Origin: Porphyromonadaceae bacterium UBA7203
GTDB taxonomy: Bacteria; Bacteroidota; Bacteroidia; Bacteroidales; Muribaculaceae
Assembly (NCBI GenBank): GCA_002490725.1
Contig: DKUN01000012.1
Span: forward strand, 74,201-126,167
Direction: 5' to 3'
DNA length: 51,967 nt
In this document: piece by piece, positions 26,103 to 33,662 of the stretch
Position numbering within the stretch: the stretch's first letter is position 1
Layout: each line of letters opens with the position of its first letter
Program-made: the position numbers and the translations under genes
Notes under the pieces: model-generated
The model's input: only the letters and a program-made list of their open reading frames with translations
Databases searched by the model: none
What the model was told of the DNA's origin: nothing

Positions 26103-26110
26103 TAACTTTG
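26103..26110 (+). promoter_or_regulatory. -7 promoter element of mreD-mrdA-rodA, nearly leaderless
   Basis: TAACTTTG fits TAnnTTTG exactly and ends 8 nt before the mreD ATG at 26119, so the mRNA probably starts at the start codon. The codons in frame upstream of that ATG overlap this box and are not coding. Confidence 0.65.
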
Positions 26111-26118
26111 CAGTAGTT

Positions 26119-26643
26119 ATGTCGAAAACTCTGCTCAGGTTCTCGCTGATGTTTGTGGTTCTCGTACTCGCCCAGGCAGTTATCTTCAACCACATAGCGC
26201 TCTATTCCATAGGGCTCGCTTTCGTGTTTATATACTTCATCATCAAGCTGCCGGTCAATCTGTCGCAGTCACGCGTGATTTTCCTGTCGTTTATGATAGG
26301 CCTGGCAATCGACATCTTCCAGGATACTCCGGGCGTCAACGCCCTGGCCTGCACCTGCCTTGGCGGCTGCCGTCGCTCTATAATCAGGCTCTACATTCCG
26401 CGCGAGGACGACATTATACACACCACCCCGTCAATTCGCTCACTCGGCACTGCCGTGTTCGCCAAATATGTGCTGACAATGACCCTGGTCTACTGCGCAC
26501 TGGTGTTCACCATCGAGGCTTTCACCTTTTTCAACCCCGCAATGCTGGCAATGCGCATTGTGGCGTCGACCCTGCTGACGTCGCTCCTGCTCATCGCCGC
26601 CGACTCGATTTCGCTTCCGTCACGCAGTGAGAAAAGACTATAA
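26119..26643 (+). CDS. mreD: Rod shape-determining protein MreD
   Basis: 174 residues, five to six membrane helices (for example LLRFSLMFVVLVLAQAVIF, IGLAFVFIYFIIKL, VIFLSFMIGLAIDIFQD, FAKYVLTMTLVYCALVF, and a final LTSLLLIAADSI). The signature region around GLAIDIFQDTPGVNALACT fits MreD of Bacteroidota. It is an inner-membrane part of the elongasome that directs lateral wall synthesis. Its gene overlaps the following PBP2 gene by 17 bases, and rodA comes next. The usual upstream partners mreB and mreC are not here: the neighbouring DNA is the divergent pilus operon. Confidence 0.87.
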   Translation: MSKTLLRFSLMFVVLVLAQAVIFNHIALYSIGLAFVFIYFIIKLPVNLSQSRVIFLSFMIGLAIDIFQDTPGVNALACTCLGGCRRSIIRLYIPREDDIIHTTPSIRSLGTAVFAKYVLTMTLVYCALVFTIEAFTFFNPAMLAMRIVASTLLTSLLLIAADSISLPSRSEKRL

Positions 26644-28501
26644 TCTCGAAAAGCGCCGCTACGTCATCGGGGGTTTCATAGTTGTGATTGCCCTGATTTA
26701 CCTGGTCAGACTCTTCACTCTCCAGGTTGCCGACGACAAGTACAAGGCTTTTGCCGAAAACAACGCATTTCTGCGCAAGGTGCAGTTTCCGAGCCGCGGC
26801 CTGATGTATGACCGCAACGGCGAACTCGTGGTCTACAACCAGCCCGCCTACGACGTCATGATGATTCCGAAAGACATCAAGGGCCTCGACACGCTCGACT
26901 TTTGCCACACGCTCGGAATCACACGCGAACAGTTCGACTCACGCATGGCCGACGTGAAAAAATCGGCCGGCTACAGCGTCTACACCCCGCAGCGCTTCAT
27001 GTCACACCTGACTGCGCGCGACTACGGTCGCCTTCAGGAAAAACTTTACCGCTATCCGGGCTTCTTTACCCAGAAGCGAATTCTCAGGCAATATAACTAC
27101 CTGGCCGCAGCCAACGTGCTCGGCAACATACGCGAAGTGAACCAGCGCGACCTCGACAATGACGACGACGCCTATTACCGCGCCGGCGACTACATAGGCG
27201 ACCTCGGAGTTGAACGCAGCTACGAAAAATACCTGCGCGGCGACAAAGGCGTGGAAATTCTGATGCGCGACGCCTACGGCCGCATCCAGGGCCGCTACGA
27301 AGAGGGCGCCTTCGACGTTTCGCCCCACTCCGGCCGCAACCTTACGCTGAGCCTCGACATCAAGCTCCAGCAGTATGCCGAAAGCCTCATGGTCAACAAA
27401 ATCGGCGCCGTAGTGGCCATCGAGCCGAAAACGGGCGAGATTCTCTGCATGGTGTCGTCGCCCACCTACGACCCGACGCTGCTCGTAGGCCGCGAGCGAG
27501 GCAAAAACTACCTCAAGCTCGCCTCGGCCGACAATATCGACCACCCCCTGTTTGACCGAGCGCTGATGGGCTCATACCCGCCCGGCTCCACTTTCAAGCC
27601 CGGCCAGGCCCTGATTCTGCTCCAGGAGGGCATCATTGACCTCAACACGGCCTATCCGTGCTATCACGGCTACATAAACGGCGGCCTCAAGGTGGGGTGT
27701 CACGGCCACGGCTCGCCGATTCCCGTCAAGCCGGCGCTGCAAACGTCGTGTAACGCCTTTTTCTGCTGGGGCTTCAAGAACATGATTGACCGCCGCAGCA
27801 AGTATGGGTCGAGCGCCAAGGCATTTGAGGTATGGAAAAACCATCTCGTCCAGCTCGGCTACGGCTACCGCCTCGGCGTAGACCTGCCCAACGAAAGCCG
27901 CGGATTCCTGCCCAACGCCAAGTACTACGACAAATTCTACGGCGAGGGACGCTGGAGCGCCAACACCATCGTCTCCGTATCCATAGGCCAGGGCGAAGTG
28001 CTCGCAACGCCCCTGCAGATGGCCAATCTCTGCGCAACCATAGCCAACCGCGGCCACTTCATAACCCCCCATGCCGTCAAGGCTATACAAGACACGGTCA
28101 TGCCCGCCGAATATCTGCAGACCCACGCCCCCGACATCGACTCACGCTGGTTTCACGCCGTAGCCGAGGGCATGCGCATGGCCGTCACCGGCGGCACATG
28201 CCGCCTGGCCAACCTACCCGACATCGAAGTGGCCGGCAAGACGGGCACCGCCCAGAATCCCCACGGCAAAGACCACTCGGCCTTTATCGGCTTCGCCCCC
28301 TACGACGACCCGCAGATTGCCGTTGCCGTCTACGTCGAAAACGGCGGCTTCGGAGCCACCTTCGGCGTGCCCATCGGCTCGCTCGTAATCGAAAAATACC
28401 TCAACGGCTCCATTCGCCCCGAGCGGAAATACATTGAGATGAACATGTTGAACGCAAGCACCAAACAATTCCGTGTTATCAGGAACAAGCCGAAAAATTA
28501 A
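26627..28501 (+). CDS. mrdA: Penicillin-binding protein 2 (elongation-specific transpeptidase)
   Basis: 624 residues from a GTG start inside the end of mreD. One N-terminal membrane helix (VIGGFIVVIALIYLVRLF), a PBP dimerisation domain (FPSRGLMYDRNGELV, DYIGDLGVERSYEKYLRG), then the transpeptidase domain with catalytic Ser321/Lys324 in GSTFKPG, S374-C-N376, and K538-T-G-T in AGKTGTAQ. All three penicillin-binding motifs are intact. It cross-links peptidoglycan during lateral elongation together with RodA. The periplasmic end is extended by NASTKQFRVIRNKPKN, which overlaps the rodA start by 29 bases. Confidence 0.95.
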   Translation: MRKDYNLEKRRYVIGGFIVVIALIYLVRLFTLQVADDKYKAFAENNAFLRKVQFPSRGLMYDRNGELVVYNQPAYDVMMIPKDIKGLDTLDFCHTLGITREQFDSRMADVKKSAGYSVYTPQRFMSHLTARDYGRLQEKLYRYPGFFTQKRILRQYNYLAAANVLGNIREVNQRDLDNDDDAYYRAGDYIGDLGVERSYEKYLRGDKGVEILMRDAYGRIQGRYEEGAFDVSPHSGRNLTLSLDIKLQQYAESLMVNKIGAVVAIEPKTGEILCMVSSPTYDPTLLVGRERGKNYLKLASADNIDHPLFDRALMGSYPPGSTFKPGQALILLQEGIIDLNTAYPCYHGYINGGLKVGCHGHGSPIPVKPALQTSCNAFFCWGFKNMIDRRSKYGSSAKAFEVWKNHLVQLGYGYRLGVDLPNESRGFLPNAKYYDKFYGEGRWSANTIVSVSIGQGEVLATPLQMANLCATIANRGHFITPHAVKAIQDTVMPAEYLQTHAPDIDSRWFHAVAEGMRMAVTGGTCRLANLPDIEVAGKTGTAQNPHGKDHSAFIGFAPYDDPQIAVAVYVENGGFGATFGVPIGSLVIEKYLNGSIRPERKYIEMNMLNASTKQFRVIRNKPKN

Positions 28502-29945
28502 CAGCGACCCGTCGGCATTCCGCTCGCTCGACTGGTTTACAGTAGTGCTCTACCTGCTGCTCGTTCTGGCGGGGGTGGTGAGCATCTATGCGGCCAGCTA
28601 TGACTTCGACCACGCGTCGATATTCTCCTTCACCGAATTTTCGGGCAAACAGCTGCGCTGGATCGGACTCTCGCTCGTGATCGGACTCGTGATTCTGCTG
28701 AGCGACTACCGCATCTACGAAACCTATGCCTACCCGCTCTACGTCATGATGATGGTGCTGCTGGCCGTCACGGCCGTCATAGCCCCCGACATCAAGGGAT
28801 CGCACTCATGGCTCAAAATAGGTCCTGTCAGCCTCCAGCCGGCCGAATTCGCCAAGTGTGCCACCGCCCTGGCCTTGGCCAAACTCTTCAACAGCTATAA
28901 CTTCAAGCTGCGCTCACCCTCAAGCTACGCCAAGGCCATAGGGCTCATAATCCTGCCCATACTGCTGATTATCGCCGAACGCGAAACCGGCTCCGCCCTG
29001 GCCTATATGGCCCTATTCTTCGTGCTCTACCGCGAAGGCATGAGCGGCATGGTGCTCCTGGCCGCCCTGGCCGCAGTGGTCATATTCGTCGTTTCGGTCA
29101 AATATGTCGACCCGATGATACCCGGCATGTCAACCGGCGAATTCATTGTCATGATTCTGATAATGGCCACGTCGTCACTCATGGCCGGCCTCTACGCCCG
29201 CTCGCTCGAAGTGATGCGCAACGTCAGCATCCTCTTCATCGGCGCAATCGGCGCCATGATGCTCTGCAACAGCCTCGGCCTCGAGCTGCCCTGGCTCTGG
29301 ATCTACATCGGCCTGATTGGCCTGGCCGCCCTCTACTTCGCCGTAATGGCCATTAAAGACCACCTGCGCAAGCTGCTCGTATGCACCATCTTCGCCATCG
29401 GCTCGGTAGCCTTCTCGCTGTCGGTCAGCGTGCTCTTTGACCACCTGGCCCCCCACCAGCAAAACCGCATCCTCGTGTCGCTCGGCATCAAGGCCGACCC
29501 GCGCGGCGCCGGCTATAACGTAAACCAGAGCATGATTGCCATCGGCTCCGGCGGCCTGACCGGCAAAGGCTTTCTCAACGGCACCCAGACCAAGCTAAAA
29601 TACGTGCCCGAGCAACACACCGACTTCATTTTCTGCACCATCGGCGAGGAACAGGGATTCATGGGCACCTCGGCCGTCATACTGATTTTCCTGATGCTGA
29701 TTCTCCGCATCATCACCCTGGCCGAACGCCAGCCCTCAACCTTTGTACGCGTCTATGCCTACAGCGTCGCGTCAATCCTGATTTTCCACCTATGTATTAA
29801 TATAGGTATGGTCATAGGCCTCTGCCCGGTAATCGGCATTCCCCTGCCATTCTTCTCTTACGGCGGCTCATCGCTCTGGGGCTTCACAATTCTGCTCTTC
29901 ATTCTGCTGCGCCTCGACTCGGCCCGCAAGCAATTTCGCAACTGA
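28473..29945 (+). CDS. rodA: RodA peptidoglycan glycosyltransferase (SEDS family)
   Basis: 490 residues from a GTG at 28473 within the mrdA gene. About ten to twelve membrane helices and SEDS signatures: SHSWLKIGPVSLQPAEFAK, GYNVNQSMIAIGSGGLTGKGFLNGTQTKL, VPEQHTDFIFCTIGEEQGF and GIPLPFFSYGGSS. It polymerises lipid II into glycan strands at the elongasome with PBP2. It is longer than E. coli RodA (about 370); the extra length is in the middle (about 185-330), where additional helices occur, as in other Bacteroidota RodA proteins. Last gene of the mreD-mrdA-rodA unit; no clear T-rich terminator follows. Confidence 0.94.
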   Translation: MLSGTSRKINSDPSAFRSLDWFTVVLYLLLVLAGVVSIYAASYDFDHASIFSFTEFSGKQLRWIGLSLVIGLVILLSDYRIYETYAYPLYVMMMVLLAVTAVIAPDIKGSHSWLKIGPVSLQPAEFAKCATALALAKLFNSYNFKLRSPSSYAKAIGLIILPILLIIAERETGSALAYMALFFVLYREGMSGMVLLAALAAVVIFVVSVKYVDPMIPGMSTGEFIVMILIMATSSLMAGLYARSLEVMRNVSILFIGAIGAMMLCNSLGLELPWLWIYIGLIGLAALYFAVMAIKDHLRKLLVCTIFAIGSVAFSLSVSVLFDHLAPHQQNRILVSLGIKADPRGAGYNVNQSMIAIGSGGLTGKGFLNGTQTKLKYVPEQHTDFIFCTIGEEQGFMGTSAVILIFLMLILRIITLAERQPSTFVRVYAYSVASILIFHLCINIGMVIGLCPVIGIPLPFFSYGGSSLWGFTILLFILLRLDSARKQFRN

Positions 29946-30176
29946 GGCGCACCTCGCGGCCCCACCCCTCCCTCTCATACCAAACAAATGGGCAACCTCG
30001 CGGCCGCCCAAGAGCTTCAAATACACAATTATCTATAAAACAACTATTTTTCATGATTTCCGTACGATTCGGAATACCGTACATCTATCGCTCGCAAATA
30101 TACATAACATTTTTTGGTTTTAAATAACTTTTTTGTTAAAAAAAATAAAACGCGGATTATTCTGTCAATTTTACTG

Positions 30177-30184
30177 TATCTTTG
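30177..30184 (+). promoter_or_regulatory. -7 promoter element of the AraC-type regulator
   Basis: TATCTTTG fits TAnnTTTG; the ATG is 31 nt downstream at 30215. The 230-bp stretch before it is AT-rich with poly-A/T runs and shows no clear -33 box. Confidence 0.6.
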
Positions 30185-30214
30185 CTTAACGATAATGCAC
30201 TTTTAAGCTAACTT

Positions 30215-31150
30215 ATGATTGAGTCCGTTTCGCTGCGACAGATGCAGCGCCTTTACGAAATAGCCAAATACGACACCGCAATCAACGGTCAGGACTACGT
30301 CTACGTTCACGTGACTCCAGCCGACAGCAACTACACCGAGTTGCTCCAGAACGCTATCCGGTTCAACGGCATGATTATATTCGTGGTGCGATCGGGCAAA
30401 ATCTCATTTGCCGTCAACATGGACCACATTCGCCTCGGCGCCAACCAGATGCTGATCACCGGCGCGAACTCCATTATCACCATTGACCACGACACAATTG
30501 AAAACCTCGACGCCTACGCCCTCTTTGTGAGCGACGAATTCATTCACGACCTGAACTTCGAGGTCATTATTCTCAACAACCTCCCCATAGCCGCCAACCG
30601 GTCGCCGGTGTTGCGCCTCGACACCGAAGCGGTTGACCACATTGCAGCCTACATGGAGCTGCTCGACATGAACATGCGCCGCAACACCGCCGAAGGCGAC
30701 GACCTCTTTGCCAAAAGCATTTCGCGCTCACTGCTCACCGCCACCCTCTACCAGCTCATGATTCTGTCGCTCCACCGCCAGGACATGGCCGACGGCAACG
30801 AAGAAATCTCCGAACCCACCCGACCGCGCTCGCGACGCATGCTCTACACCCACGAATTTGTGCGCCTCGTGCGCAAACACTTCAGGCTCGAACACTCCGT
30901 CCGCTTCTACGCCAACAAGCTCTGCATTTCGCCGAAATACCTCTCGCTCGTTGTCAAAGAAAGCTCCGGACGGTCAGCCGCCGAAATCATCGACGAATAT
31001 CTGCTCCTCGAAGCCAAAAACCTGCTTCGGTTCTCAGGCAAAAACATTCAGCAGGTTGCCTATGAACTCAACTTCTCTAACCAGTCGAGCTTCGGAAAAT
31101 ACTTCAAACACCTAACCGGCATGAGCCCCTCCGAGTTCCAGAACTCCTGA
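30215..31150 (+). CDS. AraC-family transcription regulator
   Basis: 311 residues. The N-terminal ~170 residues form a cupin-like ligand/dimerisation region (IIFVVRSGKISFAVN, ANQMLITGANSIITI) and the C-terminus is an AraC double helix-turn-helix (about 215-311): FVRLVRKHFRLEHSVRFYANKLCISPKYLSLVVKE, then NIQQVAYELNFSNQSSFGKYFKHLTGMSPSEF, with the family signature complete. The hinge TRPRSRR is basic. Its target is unknown; it is flanked by the cell-shape operon and by a secreted protein gene 260 bp downstream whose promoter has an adjoining inverted repeat, which makes that gene a possible target. Confidence 0.9.
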   Translation: MIESVSLRQMQRLYEIAKYDTAINGQDYVYVHVTPADSNYTELLQNAIRFNGMIIFVVRSGKISFAVNMDHIRLGANQMLITGANSIITIDHDTIENLDAYALFVSDEFIHDLNFEVIILNNLPIAANRSPVLRLDTEAVDHIAAYMELLDMNMRRNTAEGDDLFAKSISRSLLTATLYQLMILSLHRQDMADGNEEISEPTRPRSRRMLYTHEFVRLVRKHFRLEHSVRFYANKLCISPKYLSLVVKESSGRSAAEIIDEYLLLEAKNLLRFSGKNIQQVAYELNFSNQSSFGKYFKHLTGMSPSEFQNS

Positions 31151-31196
31151 CACTGAACCGAGCCGTAACATACTGACCCACACATAAGAGAGACAC

Positions 31197-31214
31197 GCCG
31201 CCGCAACCGGCGGC
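31197..31214 (+). terminator. Hairpin after the AraC regulator gene
   Basis: Perfect 7-bp GC stem GCCGCCG/CGGCGGC with CAAC tetraloop, 47 bases after the stop codon. No T run follows, so it is a weak or Rho-assisted terminator at best. Confidence 0.4.
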
Positions 31215-31233
31215 CCCTACCCCTCCCAAATCG

Positions 31234-31259
31234 CGAAAGTTAAACTACGTTAACTTTCG
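31234..31259. promoter_or_regulatory. Perfect 10-bp inverted repeat next to the -33 box, candidate operator
   Basis: CGAAAGTTAA (31234-31243) and TTAACTTTCG (31250-31259) with a 6-nt spacer. The repeat ends 8 bp before the -33 element of the following promoter, where a dimeric activator or repressor would bind. The divergently unrelated AraC gene upstream is a candidate binder. Confidence 0.5.
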
Positions 31260-31267
31260 TTAAAGAT

Positions 31268-31298
31268 TTTGGGGGGGGTAATTTTTGCCGTAAATTTG
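31268..31298 (+). promoter_or_regulatory. Promoter with a G8 tract inside the -33/-7 spacer
   Basis: TTTG (31268-31271) and TAAATTTG (31291-31298) match both consensus elements with a 19-bp spacer. The last G of the -33 box is the first of eight consecutive G (31271-31278). Gain or loss of a G by slippage would change the spacer to 18 or 20 bp, which could switch expression of the secreted protein at 31412. Confidence 0.72.
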
Positions 31299-31411
31299 CT
31301 GCGAACAACAATTATCACATAAACATCACCCCATAAAACCCACGCGCCTGCACGGCGCCCCTCCACCGATATCCAACAAACTTATTCTAACCACTTCCCA
31401 ATCACTTTTCA

Positions 31412-33052
31412 ATGAAAAAACTATTACTCACACTGCTCTGCGCCACCGCATCTGTATTAACAAATGCCACAGAGACAACGGATGAAATCACATCTGCAAC
31501 CCTGCCGGCAACAGGCTCCAGTTATGTAGAATTCTCCGACATTACATGTAACAGTAACGCAGTATATTGTGGCAAAACAGCCAAAAACGTAAACATCCAG
31601 ATTCAAAAGAGTTCAATATTCCTTTGGACTTCAACCTCAGGCGGCAACATTAAGTCAATTTCAATTACTTATAAAACAAACACCACACCTCGCAACATCA
31701 GCGTCTATGCCTCGAACACTGCTTATACAACCAGTACACCAAGCTTATCGGGCGATGCTACTGCAACACTCTCAAGTACAAATCTGACTTGGACTCCTAC
31801 CGAAAATTATCAGTATTTCGCATTAAAAAATGCCACCAGCAACGCTGCGTATATTGAAAAAATTACGATTGTATGGATGTCTGACGACACAGCTCCCAAA
31901 CTTGAACCGGCTGGGCTTGAATTCACTGAATCCGAGAAAACAGTCAATATCGGGGAGGAATTCACACTCTCAGTCACCAACCCCAACTCATTAGAAGTAA
32001 TCTACGTTTCGTCAAACCCGGAAGTAGCTACTGTTGACTCAAACGGCACAGTCAAAGCTCTCGCCAAGGGCTCAACCACGATCACAGCTACGTCTGAAGC
32101 AACCGAGGAATTCGAAGCCGGCAAAGCCGAGTACACCCTCAGCGTAATTGACCCCAACGCACCCGAGCAGGACTATAATTTCACCGTAACAGGCCTGACT
32201 GACAATAACGCAGAGGTAGTCTTTTCGCCCGCAGCCAACATTGCAACCTTCACCACTGCAAAAAATAATAGCGTAAACGCTCCTGCCTTTAATACGAATG
32301 GCTCTGACCTCCGCATCTATGCCAAAGGTTCACTGACAATTTCTGTACCCGAAGATGTAATCGTCAGCAAGATCGTATTCAACATCTCTACCCAGGGTCT
32401 CGTGCGCCTCGCGCCTATTACGGCTTCAGTCGGCTCAATTGCGACCCAGTCGTCAGGCGACGAAACAGTTACGTGGACCGGCAATGTTTCCAACGGCAAA
32501 ATTGAGCTGACCGTCGGCGACACAGCCGATTACGGCACAGAAAACACTAAAGCAGGTCAATTATGCTTTGGCTCTGGCATCATCACCGCAGAGTTTGTTA
32601 AACTGCCTGCTACTCCCGTCATCTATGTCAAAGACGGCGACGAAATAACTGATGGCACGATTGATCTCGAAAAGGGCACCAAGACTATCGTCATTGCCGT
32701 TGCCGAGGGCCACGAACTCTGGTATAAGGTTTCAGAAATCGACGAAACCGTTGAAGCTCAGAACGCCGACACTCTCGCCGACGACTTCATCAAAGCAGAA
32801 ACCAACCCCGCTGAAATCGAACTGACCAAAAACGGCTCGGTTGAATACTACAGCGTTCTCAACGGCGTCAGCTCTCCCGTTCAGACTCTTATGGTGACCG
32901 GCGCGAACACTACCGCCATAGCTGAAGTCGGCGCCGAGGCCAATGTCGCAGCCGAATGGTTCGACATGCAGGGCCGCCGCGTAGCCGTGCCCACCAAGGG
33001 TGGTGTCTACATCATCAAGCAAGGCTCCAAAACGAGCAAGCGCGCGCTCTGA
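31412..33052 (+). CDS. Secreted Ig-like (Big_2) domain protein with C-terminal sorting-like signal
   Basis: 546 residues with signal peptide (MKKLLLTLLCATASVLTNA). Residues about 25-155 are a Ser/Thr/Asn-rich beta domain. Residues about 165-248 are a bacterial Ig-like domain, with VIYVSSNPEVATVDSNGTVKALAKGSTTITATS matching Big_2. A second beta region (about 255-415) and an acidic stretch follow. The end AEWFDMQGRRVAVPTKGGVYIIKQGSK is the Bacteroidales C-terminal module (xxDxxGRRV..GxYIIK) linked with surface sorting. A surface or secreted adhesin-like role is likely but not proven. The first two thirds are visibly AT-richer than neighbouring genes. The leader is about 110 nt from a promoter with a G8 tract, and a good terminator follows. 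Confidence 0.8.
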   Translation: MKKLLLTLLCATASVLTNATETTDEITSATLPATGSSYVEFSDITCNSNAVYCGKTAKNVNIQIQKSSIFLWTSTSGGNIKSISITYKTNTTPRNISVYASNTAYTTSTPSLSGDATATLSSTNLTWTPTENYQYFALKNATSNAAYIEKITIVWMSDDTAPKLEPAGLEFTESEKTVNIGEEFTLSVTNPNSLEVIYVSSNPEVATVDSNGTVKALAKGSTTITATSEATEEFEAGKAEYTLSVIDPNAPEQDYNFTVTGLTDNNAEVVFSPAANIATFTTAKNNSVNAPAFNTNGSDLRIYAKGSLTISVPEDVIVSKIVFNISTQGLVRLAPITASVGSIATQSSGDETVTWTGNVSNGKIELTVGDTADYGTENTKAGQLCFGSGIITAEFVKLPATPVIYVKDGDEITDGTIDLEKGTKTIVIAVAEGHELWYKVSEIDETVEAQNADTLADDFIKAETNPAEIELTKNGSVEYYSVLNGVSSPVQTLMVTGANTTAIAEVGAEANVAAEWFDMQGRRVAVPTKGGVYIIKQGSKTSKRAL

Positions 33053-33091
33053 ATTGAGCCCGCATTGTGATAAAAATTGTTATACTATCAG

Positions 33092-33121
33092 AACACGGGA
33101 CGCTGCGAAGCGCCCCGTGTT
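33092..33121 (+). terminator. Intrinsic terminator after the Ig-like protein gene
   Basis: Stem AACACGGG/CCCGTGTT plus CGCT/AGCG with one mismatch and a GCGA (GNRA) tetraloop, followed by TGTTATT. It is 40 bases after the stop codon. Confidence 0.75.
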
Positions 33122-33162
33122 TGTTATTCCGGTAAATTGTGTTGGGAGTCTTGGTTGAGTGC

Positions 33163-33182
33163 GTGCGGCGTGCACGCCGCAC
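33163..33182. repeat. Perfect 20-bp palindrome at the end of the minus-strand operon
   Basis: GTGCGGCGTGCACGCCGCAC reads identically on both strands and abuts the stop codon of the gene ending at 33183. It may be a T-less terminator or a protein-binding site. Confidence 0.5.
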
Positions 33183-33662
33183 TTAAAACCGCAGGCGGAA
33201 CGACTGGGCCGGCAGCCCGCGGCGACGCACGGCAATGAGCGTGGTGCCGTTGGTGAAGGTCATGGCCCGCTCGGGCTTGCAATCGCACTTTTCAATATAG
33301 AGCACCTTGAACTCGGCGGGAATTTCGCCGCCGGGGCCTACGTAGACAAAATCGGCCTCGTCGGTCCGCTCGGTCATGGTTGCGCGCGGACACACGCGGC
33401 GCGCAATCGCGGCGGCGCCGGAGCAACGGCCCGTCATGGCAATGGTTTGCGGGTTGAAGTAGTTCATCACCCTGAACAGGCGCCTGTCGGCCCGCGAGGT
33501 CACTTCGCGACCAAAGCAGTAGAACTGACACCGTTCGCGCAGCACAAAGCGGATAAAGTAATAGCCGAACGGCGAGTGGACCGTGAATCCGCGCCCTACG
33601 CGCATCATCTGAAGGCGCGTCAGCGGATAGGCCACCATAGAGCGCAGGGCCGAGGCAATCAT
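33183..33662 (-). CDS. Short protein related to Bacteroidota SAM-dependent methyltransferases, core missing
   Basis: 159 residues. The opening VGRGFTVHSPFGYYFIRFVL resembles the HGVHSPFVYxFI start of a Bacteroidota O-methyltransferase-like family, RRLFRVMNYFNPQTIAMTGRCSG resembles the (K/R)LLFRLVNYFxPKTILELGTSLG motif I region with its SAM-binding glycines lost, and RRGLPAQSFRLRF matches the usual C-terminal end. Between them about 80 residues of the normal domain are absent, so it is unlikely to bind SAM. The frame is intact, its ATG overlaps the yfhO-type gene stop (ATGA), and it appears to be a preserved, shortened paralogue rather than an obvious pseudogene. Family link is from recalled motifs. 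Confidence 0.6.
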   Translation of the reverse strand: MIASALRSMVAYPLTRLQMMRVGRGFTVHSPFGYYFIRFVLRERCQFYCFGREVTSRADRRLFRVMNYFNPQTIAMTGRCSGAAAIARRVCPRATMTERTDEADFVYVGPGGEIPAEFKVLYIEKCDCKPERAMTFTNGTTLIAVRRRGLPAQSFRLRF

